A DNA stretch of 64,000 nt, taken from contig NC_092674.1 of the NCBI RefSeq assembly GCF_964355755.1, positions 2,051,001 through 2,115,000 of the forward strand, given 5' to 3'. The notes beneath the pieces were generated by a model. That model was not told where the DNA came from. It did not search any database and was given only the letters and a program-made list of their open reading frames with translations. The stretch is from Antedon mediterranea (Eukaryota; Echinodermata; Crinoidea; Comatulida; Antedonidae). Shown here in pieces: positions 50,801 to 62,800 of this stretch; position 1 is the stretch's first letter; each line of letters starts with the position of its first letter. Position numbers and translations under genes: made by a program.

Positions 50801-53800
50801 TAAACAATAACAGCTGTACAGTATGCTATGAATATTATAAAAGTATTTGTTTAGTGCTGTATATATTTCAATTTGATTCGGCATTTGATTAGCACCAAAT
50901 GTTTAAATAATGGAAAGGTAAGTTGGTTATCTTTCATTAGAATAATTGATAAACATTGATTAAATAGTATTAATGATATTGATTTGAATAATAAAGACTA
51001 AGTATTGATTTAATTGATAAAAATTGATTGATTGAATAGTATTAATGATATTAATTAGAATAATGAAGTATTGATTTAATTAATAAACATTGATTGATTG
51101 AACAGTATTTATGATATTGATCAGAATAATAAAGTATTGATTTAATTGATAAACATTGATTGATTGAATAGTATTAATGATATTGATTAGAATAATAAAG
51201 TATTGATGTAATTGATAAGCAATCATTGATTGATTGAATTGGTTTGATGATATTGATTAGAATAATAAAGTATTGATTTAATTGATAAACAATGATTGAT
51301 TGATTGATTGATTGGAAAGTATTGGTGATATTGATCAGAATTATTATTATTGATTTAATTCATAAACATTGATTGATTGATTGAACAGTATTGGTGATAT
51401 TGATTTTAATAATGATTTGTTGAAACCAATATTTCCTAAGGGTGGTGTGAAAGGAAAAATGAGATAATTAGCATATGCTCAAATTACTGTTTATATAGAC
51501 CCACTGCCATTTTGTTTGTAATTTATTTGTAAATTTATATTTTAAGTTAAAGATGTATTGTCCCCCTGAAAATAATTTTTGTAAATTGTTGTTGTTGAAT
51601 ATGCCATTTTAATGTTATATAATAGTTATTGACTTCGACCAAGAATTGGATCCGAAAAAAATGTATTTACATTAAAAAAACTGGAATTTAAAGAAAAAAA
51701 TGGTCAAATTGGCTGTCAGCCAATGGATTTTTGGTTGAATTTAACCATTTATCATGTTATTTTATAAGTGAAAACATTATATTTTCCCGTTTTTTTTTAC
51801 GGAAGTGATTCACTTTATTAAAGCTACAAAATAACCTATTCAATGTCTGATTTAATTAATCTTTATTTTTCATGTTTTTGGGGGACAATACATCTTTAAG
51901 GGTGCCAGATATTAAAAGCTTTTGCTTGCTTGGGGTAATCCTGTGTTTCACACTTTTATGAATTTTGTTTGAAAAATAAAGAATACTCAACACAATTTAA
52001 CCAACTATTATTATTATTAAATATTAACTTCTCTCAATAAAAGAATACTGTTTGTTTTCTTTTTTCAGAATATCAACAATCTTGGAGGTGTTATTAAAAT
52101 GTGGCAGTTCTCTGTCATCCTAGACAACGTCAAAGAAGAAAGGATATTTCTGCTATTTCCAAATTTATTAGTTATTTTATCACCAGATGGGAATATGAGT
52201 GGTTTTACTTATGAGGTAAGTTTGTCTTCACGATTATGTATCCATTATCTACTTCAGCTCTGTCTACACTATCAAACTAATTTGACAAAAAAGTGTGATT
52301 TACCCAAATATGGTAGTGATATGACATCATCATGTACATGGGCACATCACATAGAGTTTGGTAGTGTAGACAGGGCTTTAGACAGCTTCTGAAGCCTGGT
52401 AGATAAATTTTGCGACATTTCTAATAATATGTACACTAGTAGTAACACTTCTTGGTGTAAAATATTCTGTATTGGTGTATAAGAAATGAATGAATTTTAT
52501 TTTTTTGCTTATTTCTGTGCTCTGTTGGTGTTTAGCACCTGTTTGGTCTTTCCTTGACTTTTATATTTGTTTTGTCTTCTTTGTATTGTATATGGCAGAA
52601 AATTGAATAAATAAAAATAAAATAAAAATTTAAAAAAAAGTTCTTTTACAGTGTTGTTTCAAGAATGTTTTTTCAAAAAAAGGTAGCTCCCCGGTTAAAA
52701 GTCATTTAATTATTTAGAGTCGGAAGTACACTGTTTATAAATTTATTTATTTCCTGAGTGGGTGATTTGGATCACATCTATCACATATTTATTTACAGTA
52801 TATATTTATATTTGCAGGGGAGAATAACTTTATCAAATTTACGTTTGACACGAATTGACGACACAGAGACGTTAATGAACGCATTTGAAATGTCAAATAA
52901 CGGCACCGACAAAGTGTTGTTATCCGCAGCGACATTGATGGAGAAGGAAGAATTTATTGACGAAACGGAACGATTACAAAATCAGACACCGGTTCCAACT
53001 GTCACACCGGTTTCTACTCCAGCTGTTGTGTTGCGCCGTGATAAAAAGCAACAAGAAACACAAATGGCAGATGTAAGTGAAGATTTTTATTATCCAATAT
53101 AATAATCAAATATTGTCTATGAATATTTTCATGGGCTGCCTCTCCAAGCTTTGCTTTTTTTTTTGGAATTTTGCCCCTCTTAGTTTATAAATTATTATTA
53201 TGATTTTATAAGAGAAATAAATGTTACTTTGATTGATTGATTGATAATATAGTTTATTGTTTTGCTTGCGTATTTGCTAAAATTGGTTGAATTTTATGTG
53301 TTTTATGACAAAACTTACCATTAATAAAATCATATTTCCTCCTATAACACCAATGCTTGCATCAGTGATTAAGCAATATTGTTCAAACTTTTGCCAAAAG
53401 CCAATTTATTATATTAAAATATTAACAATCATATTTGGCATAAGTTGAGACACTGATCTGTCAATGCGAAGCCCATCAAATTATCATTATCTATCCTGTG
53501 TGTAATCCAATTTCTCCACTTCCTTCGACATGTACGCTAAACAGCGCCTAAGCCTTTAATAAGGGGAACAACTGATTTCACCTCTCCGGAGACACGGCGG
53601 CCATTTTGTTTGGCGATATTTTAAGACACAGGTGGCTAGCAGGATATGATGACAGACACCATATTCATAAGATTGTCATTGTCATAATGTAATTATTTTA
53701 TTGAGAAAAAAAATTTGTATCAAAGACTGGTTAAATTTTTGCGTTGTCTACATTTCCCTGTCGGTTGTGGTTATAGATAATAAGATACAGTGTTTTGTGA

Positions 53801-56800
53801 TCAGTCGCGTTTGTCTGGATTTAATATAAAATGGTTGCAACAAAGCTTTGGCTCGCTTATATCCAACAGGAGGTAAATTGTTTCTTAACCTTTATTGGAG
53901 AGGTAAGTCCCAAATACACAATGGAAGATTATTATTTATTTTATTATTCAATTCAATATTCCAATATTTAAACCTTTCTATCCAAGGTCTTTTTCTGTTT
54001 TCTTATCACAAACTTTGTTATTGCTACTGATACTAGTGACAATGTGTAAAATATAAATTATTCTTATTCTCTTTAAAAAATTAATTTTTTTTCCATCAGT
54101 TAATTTAAAATATCTAAAGAATTTACTTACTAATCTAGTATTATAATAAATGGAGAAATCTAGAAAAATTGTGATTTTGTAGATTAACCAATATACCTAT
54201 AATGAAACATAAATTCATAAATTTAATTTCTATTAAAAATCTTCAAAAAATTCAAGAGGTACCCAGTTCTTTGTTAGGCCATCCGCCCATCGTTTCATCT
54301 TGGGCTATTTGCCAAATTCAATAACAGCATTGTCATTTTTACAGTAATTTGCCTTTGGATTAAAAAATATCAAAATCAGATGTTTATTTTTTTCTGTGTT
54401 TCTATTGAAATTGCGTTGGAATATTTCAGTTATAGGTAAATGATATTCTGAAACTACAGTAAATACCATGTTTCCTTTATTATGATTATATAAAAAGATT
54501 TAAAAAGAAATCTTGGAATATCAGTTTAATTAAGTTATTTTTTTATATTGTTTTTTGATGTCCTTTTTCATTATTGAACATTTTTCGTCTTATTTAGGAA
54601 ATACAGTATACAAAATTTGTTAATAACTAAATTTACACAGATAAGGATGGCTTCCATTAATAGCTTGAAAGCCCCGATGCAAGTTTTGTTAGAAAAAGAA
54701 TCTAAAAATAGCCTACGAAAGAATGGTATTATTTGTGTTATAAATTTGAAGGCCCAAGTTTAGGGCCCATTAATATGTATTTTCTTGTTTTTCAATTTTT
54801 ACTGCGTCAAACTTAATCATATATTGTACTAGGCCCAACCACTCACTTTTTCAGTTAATATGGATTGGACCCCATTGGAAATAAGTTTACTTTTTATTTG
54901 TCGACTTAATGGGTTATCCTGGTATTCTTTTTAATATGTACATTGTATATTTTAACTATTTTTATGAATATCGAATAAAATCAATCAATCAATCAGTCTG
55001 CAGTTGATTGGCTTTTTTATGTTTTTCAGATCACAACTCGCGTTGAAAATGTAAATAACACAAGAAATCAGGACACAACGTCACCGCCACAGTTAAAAAG
55101 CGTTAGTTTCTTGCGACCAGCGCCACCGATCAGCCCACAAGTGGTATGGAATTTACGTGATGGTCCGAGTAAAAGCCCAAAGGCTTCTCGTAAACTACTC
55201 ACGTCTGTTAAAAAAAAGCAAGGTTTGTGGAAATTTTTATGATATTATTGTTTGAATGTTTGCATAGCAACAGTTTGCAGTAAATCACTTGGTAGTTCTG
55301 GAAAAAAACTGTTTAGTTTCTTGATGTTTGTTTCTTTTGAACTTTATTCAATCAATCGTATCGTTCAATCGTATCGTAAATAATATTAACCATGATAACG
55401 TGTATAGTACAGTGATTTTTACAAAAAATATTAATTATAAAATATATACATTCATTATTAACAGTAATGATAAATTTTAAAAATGTAATATGCTTCGTTT
55501 GTCCTTAAGATCAGGAGTTAGAAAATTGTCGTATTCGATTGGGAACTTTCGTTGTCAACATAAAGATTCGTTGAGTACTTTTTGTAACAGAAAGTCATTC
55601 GAATAGAAAACGTTGACAACGAAAGCTTTTTAGTTAAGAACAATCTCAATGCTCAAAATACTCCGTTAAAGAAGTACTCAACGGAAAAACTACTTAACGG
55701 TACACTCGAATACGACAAATGTGGTGTACCTTAAACTTACAGACATATTTTCGTTATTGTTTTTCTTTTTTTATACATTTTTTCTATACCAATAATAGAT
55801 AAATTAAATATAAAAATAGTATAACTTATTTAAAACCTGGTCTTGTTATTGCATCTATTGGTAGTATAACCTAATGTAAACCTCTTTGACTAACAGCCAA
55901 AGCATTACTCAGACTTGATGATTTAGAGTATCTGAGTTTAGACCTGAAGACTAGTTTCTGCTATTCACATACAAAAGGTCGCGCCTTAACCTTTGTTATC
56001 AACTAGACCACTGATCTACATAGATTCTGTACATTTAATAAACCTATATTGTCTTTTAAATTGGTGCCTGGATCTACTGCCCATTTGTTACTAACCTAAC
56101 ATTTGACCTGCGTATAATCCCATGTAAATTTTGTTCGTCAATCATGCAAACCTTTTAAAAATATAATCCTATGCTCAAGTTTTTATCCCACCCCCTAATT
56201 TAAGCTACATTTAGACACAAGGTCATTGTTAATCCAATCCGAGTATAATCCCACCTCCTAATTTAAGCTACATTTAGACACAAGATCATTGTTAATCCAA
56301 TCCGAGTATAATCCCACCCCCTAATTTAAGCTACATTTAGACACAAGGTCATTGTTAATCCAATCCGAGTATAATCCCACCCCCTAATTTAAGCTACATT
56401 TAGACACAAGATCATTGTTAATCCAATCCGAGTATAATCCCACCCCCTAATTTAAGCTACATTTAGACACAAGATCATTGTTAATCCAATCCGAGTATAA
56501 TCCCACCCCCTAATTTAAGCTACATTTAGACACAAGATCATTGTTAATCCAATCCGAGTATAATACCACCCTCTAATTTTCACCAGATTTGGTACCCGGC
56601 CCTATGGGACTACACTCATATTATATAGTAATATTTAAGACTAATTTTTATTTAAACTTGGAAAAAAAAGTTATGTCATTATGATTGTTCCCTGCAAAAA
56701 CAAATCATGACACTAATGTGATTCTTCTTTTAATGGATTGTAGTGTACAATAATATTAATGATATTATTATACCAAAAAATAAAAAAAAAATATAGCAAT

Positions 56801-59800
56801 TAATTTGCTGACAATTCAAAATACAATTAGTTAAAAAAGTACCATTGTTATTTAAAATAAACATTATTAAATTATCTAAAAATGATACTTATTAAAATCT
56901 TCCTAATGAAACAAATTATTATGAAAATTATTCTTCTTTTCCATTGTTTTACAAGAGTCTTTCTGTCGTCAGAATTGTTTCAATAATTTGACCTGATAAA
57001 GCATGACCTCTTCATTATTGTCTCCATAGACTAACTATCATATTAAACAGACTTTTCCATTTGTAATAGTCTATCATAATATTATTATGAAATTGAGCAG
57101 GTGTCATGGAGGTTATAATTCAAACAGGAGGGTAACACTTTGTTCCAGCAATTTATTTTGGTTGAATCATTTTGTGTTTAATTTTACACATATCACTGGT
57201 AATTTGTATGTTTATTGAGTATTTCTGTACTTATATTACACCTGTCTAACATTTTATGTTCTGTTCTGCCAAACATGTATTTTTTATTTCTTGTTTATAC
57301 TTTTTTTTGTCAGAAAAGTACTTGATTACATGAAATTATATTTTGCCCGACTGTTGTTCTTCATTAGGCAAACTTGCTGTAGTTATATACTAGTTTGTTG
57401 CGAATAAATGTGGAATTTTACAGTATAAATCGTAATATCAACAATTGTTTTGTTTTTTTTTCAGCTGCGAAATTATCAAATTTTCAAGTTCATCGGTTAG
57501 AGAACCAGGAGGAGGACACCCAGATATTGAAAGTGATAGAAGCTTATTGTTTCTCATCCGGAAACGCTCGCATATCAGGTAACAAAATGCATGTAATGCT
57601 AAAAGTTGAAACAAATGATAATGTATGATAAAGGTTGCATTTGTAGGATGTATTGTACTGTTAAGTTAACCTTAATCTTCAATTTCAATTGGTATGTCTC
57701 TTCTAAGACCTTTTACGAATAGTGTTATTTCTTTTGCCAGAGTTTCCTTCTAAGAAGTTTTAACTCCTTCTGCTTTTGAATAGTGTTATTTCTTCCCCCA
57801 GTGTTTCTCTTCTAAGAAGTTTTAACTCTTTCTGCTTCAAATAGTGTTATTTCTTCTCCCAGTGTTTCTCTTATAATAGGTTTTAACTCTTTCTGCTTTT
57901 GAATAGTGTTATTTCTTCTCCCAGTGTTTCTCTTTAATAATAGGTTTTAACTCTTTCTGCTTTTGAATAGTGTTATTTCTTCTCCCAGTGCTTCTCTTAT
58001 AATAGGTTTTAACTCTCTGCTTTTGAATAGTGTTATTTCTTCTCCCAGTGTTTCTCTTATAATAGGTTTTAACCCTTTCTGCTTTTGAATATTGTTACTT
58101 CTTCCCAGTGTTTCTCTTCTAAAACGTTTTAACTCTCTCTGCTTTTGAATCATGTTATTTCTTCTCTCAGTGTTCTCTTCTAGGAAGTTTTAACTCTTTC
58201 TGCTTTTGAATAGTGTTACTTCTCCCCAGTGTTCCCCTTTAAGAAGTTTTAACTCTTTCTGCTTTTGAATAGTGTTATTTCTTCTCTCAGTGTTCTCTTC
58301 TAGGAAGTTTTAACTCTTTCTGCTTTTGAATAGTGTTACTTCTCCCCAGTGTTTTTCTTATAATAGGTTTTAACTCTTTCTGCTTTTGAATAGTGTTACT
58401 TCTCCCCAGTGTTTTTCTTATAATAGGTTTTAACTCTTTCTGCTTTCGTATAGTGTTATTTCTTCTCCCAGTCTTTCTGCTTTCTACTTTGATTTGTTCT
58501 CCCAGGGTCTCTCTTCAATAGTGTTACTGCTTTCGTTTAGAGTTTAGATGTTTTGGTTAAGTTTAAGCAGGCCTTTATTACCAAGAGGTTTCGAATGCAT
58601 CGATGGTCTCAGAATTATTGACTTCGGATGGCAAACTTTTCGAATCTGTAAACTAGTGTTTCTTTTTTTTTTCTTTTTTTTTTAAACTTTTGTGTTTCAC
58701 TTATTTCTGCTTCTAGTGTTCACCTTCTGTTGGTGTTATTTTTTATTCCAGTGTTTTTCTTTCACTTAGTGTTCTTAGTGTTCTTAGTGTTCTATTAGGA
58801 AATTGATATGCTGGGTGGAGTCATTCAATTCTGTTTGGTTGGCAATTCCAATCGTATATAGGGTGTATGCCAAATTTACTTTATAATAATTATGTAGAGT
58901 TTAAACAAAGTTTTTAAGTTTGAAGTAGAGTTTACTAGTGATGTAGATTTGTAGACTACATTGACATTGACTAAGTAACTACTTAGTAACTTAGTTGTAG
59001 AGTTAGTGTTGTTTTGTCAAAACAGTTTTATCCATTACAGCCAACAAACAATCAAATATCACTAACAGGTGCTTCTTAGAAAGGCCTGTGAACTACATAC
59101 ATTCATTCAAACACTACTAAAGCTCTGTCCACACTATCAAACTCATTTGACCAAAAAAGTGTGATGTATCGAAATATGGTAGTGATATGCCGAAATATGG
59201 TAGTGATATGCCGAAATATGGTAGTGATATGACATCATCATGTCCATATTTGGGCACAGCACATTTTTTTGTCACATAAAGTTTGATAGTGTGGACAGAG
59301 CCTAATAGTTTAGTGTCCCACCTGCCATCTTTTTCAAATACAGTATTGGTTTTTCTATACTTGCTTATTTAACAAATGTCTCTAGTGTCTTTCATCATAG
59401 CGATCGGGTTGTGTGGGGTGGGTACTTGGTTCGTTGACCCCCTTGCTACAAAGCTATACTGGGATTGGGGTATTAAGCAGTGGTGTCTTTGCTTATTATG
59501 TATGATACTACCGTACTGACGCGGGTATAAGCCCACCCCCCTTGAACATGAAATCACGTCAAGTTTTGGGGGTGGGCTTATACCCGAGGATCCAAAAATG
59601 CAGATCGTCAAAAACAGCACATGTACACTGTGTATTCCACCATGCGAGCGAGCGCCCTCACATGTACGACGTTGCCTCTAAATACACAAGGTTTCGAGTG
59701 TCGGAATATTAAGCTTATAGTTCGTGTAATTTATCGTAGAATATCTTATTTTAAACATCAATTGAACAAGAATTTATCAAGCAGAAAAGCAAGTATACAA

Positions 59801-62800
59801 TGTTCATTAAATAGAAATGTACCAAAGAAATTTAATAAGCTTGTTTATGGCAGCCGATACCAAATAGTGGTTTTCCGTTTTGGCGACTTGTAGCGTCGTG
59901 TGTGAAGCGATCTTCGACCGCGATGGAGGAGTGTAAACAAAACAGGACCGCTAGGCCTCATATGGCCTAGCGTATATTAGCCTAGCTTGGTTATGATCAA
60001 AGGAAGGTGTATTCGGTGTATAGACGTCGCCAAATACAAAATAATGTATTACGACACACACTGTAGATCTTCAAATTAATGGGTGGGCTTATACCCGAGT
60101 GCCTCATTTTTCATGAAAATTAGTCAAAAGTCGGGGGTGGGCTTATACCCGAGTATGGGCTTATACCCGCGTCAGCACGGTATATAAATTAGTGCGTAAT
60201 ACATCTATGGTATGCTGTTGCATGTATTGATAAGTCTGTACATAATGTATTGTAGACAGAAGTTAAGCTCTGTCTACACTATTAAACTTTTGTGACAAAA
60301 AATGTTTTGTTCCCATATATGGACATGATAATGACATATCACTACCATATTTGGGAAAACACTACCATGTTTGGGCAAATCACACTTTTTTAGTCAAACT
60401 AGTTTGATAGTGTAGATAGAGCTTAAGTTAAGTATCGTGAAACATTTGACCTTTGTGTTGTGCTTGTATTAATCAATCTACTTTGATTTCATAAACTAAT
60501 AGTAAGGTCATGTTTGTTCATCTTCTTGTCATCATTCATTGAATTGTTGTTATGTTTGAGGATTGTGCTGTATTTAGTTTATCGTTTGACTTGAAAGAAT
60601 TTTTAGTAATTAATACAGTTTTAAAACAACAAAAAACAATTGGATTAAACCATTTTTTAAATGGTCAAGAAATACAAAATCAGTTTTGACAAACATAAAA
60701 TACACACTAATATGTCTGATTTTTCTGGTAATCTCTCAATAAACTCTCCCAATACAGAACTCTCTAAAAATTAGAAACTTTCCCAAAACAAGACTTTTAA
60801 TTTTTACCAATAAAAATGCATTCTGAATATCAGACTTTCCAGAAAAGCAGACCTGTCCAGCACAAATGTGTATTGAAAGAGTTAAATGTATTTCAAACAT
60901 GTTTTAAATGTTTAAAAAAAAGAATTTTGGATCGTTTGGACTTTAAGCAAAGTCTGGGTTAGGTTGTTAGAGTGCAGAAATATAACATTGCTCTACAAAA
61001 AAAGAAAAAATAAGTTTGTATGAGTGGAATGGATATTTGAACCTAGCGTCTGGCTGCCATGCATCTTAACCAGATAATTGGTGACAATAGAATTTAAGTT
61101 TACAATTCTTTTGTTATATTTATTATACATTTGATTTGACATTTTTTATAATTTACTTTTTGTGATTTGTTTATCTGTTTATATGATCTCATATTTTATG
61201 TTTATCAATGAATTTTCTTCTTGAATTATGTTTATTCATTTTGTGTAACGTTTTTGTTTTATTTCACAAGTAGCGTTTTTTATTCTTAAGTGTTTCAGAT
61301 TTGTGTTGCAAATAGGACTACGCATGTCATTTGTGAAGAAAATTCTTAATATTAAAAAAAAACTACCAAATTCGATAATCGCGAAAAAAAGTAGTTTAAC
61401 TTTTTTTTTGGTCACACTGAAAATTGTTGCATGTTGTTTGACCTTTGCACTTTGAACCTACTCGTGCATAGAATCATTGGTAAATAGCAGGATATGAATT
61501 ATGCATGAGTTTGATTGAATATTCATGCAAAATAAAGTCATATCTCATTTGTAGAATTTCTTTTTTCCAGTAAGGACCATTGATGCCCAGCCTAACAAGC
61601 AAATGGCCAACCTCACGGTGCGCGCTGCCGCCGCTGGTGGTAGTCCACGGTATTAATCACTTTTTTGATGAATTTTTTTTTTATTATTGTAACCGCTTTT
61701 AGCTGAGAACAAAATGATGAATTGAGAATATTGATTATTAACTATTTTAAACACAAATTTGCATAGCTTTTCATGGATGACCGCTCACCATATGACATTA
61801 GCATATTCATATTCATTAGCATATCATTAGCATATACTGTATGTCTGTTGTATAGTAGTATGTCAATTCGTCTTGTTTCGTATGTCCTGTTATTTATATG
61901 GTCTGGAAAACTAACTTTTGTATGATATAATAATGACTTATTTCTGGTGTTTTATTTTAATAGCTTGTTTTTATATCACTTGTGGATGCCACACATAAAT
62001 TGTTATTAATTAATAATAATTAATTATTTATGCAAATTGGTTTCTAACAATTGCTAATTGTTGTCTTTTTTGATCAGAAAAACTGTTGTAAAATAAGTAA
62101 CTTATTTTTGTATTGTTTAAAAAACAAATTTTGGATAATAATAATAATAATAATGCTTAATATTCATTTTAGTTTCATTTTTAAAATAGGCAAATTATTG
62201 TTCTAATTTGAATAATGATTTGTTCCATGTGTAGTTTGCAAAAACTTAAAGACTGTTTTTTTAAAAGCATCACCTTTTTTTTTGTTAGTTGTCATAAATT
62301 TGGTAATGTACAATCAACCAATCAACCAACAAGTACAGTAACTCTTTGTAAAGAATGTGTTATTTTTAGTGATTTTATTTTACACGCTATACCTTGTATT
62401 TTGTTACAGACCCTTGCGAGTTAGACAGTCTAAGAATTATAATAAAATAAGATATTGTTGGATAAAATTAAATGTATGTTTGTATATCAGTTTACTTGAT
62501 AAAGAAAACGAGTATAGAAACATCTTTTGAACATATTTTAAACGGTTTTAGCGACAGTAGAATCCCTTTTAAGAGGCCACCTTCACAACCTGAATAGGGG
62601 TGTTGATAGTTAAAACATATTTCATCTGTTTCGTTGGATCCATGCTATCAACTTTTTAGCTTTTGCTTATTAAATGCTTAAACTTAACACTTAAAAGCTT
62701 AGTAAAAAAAAGTCCTAGTTTTCAGAATTTTAAAAGTCTAAAAGTTGTCTTTATTAATACCAAATTAGGTTGTACGATTAGTTGACGCAATTTCCCAATA

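Noticed and set aside
57947-58153. 68-codon minus-strand open frame with repeated peptide
   Set aside because: Translation of the 60-bp minisatellite between PIX exons.
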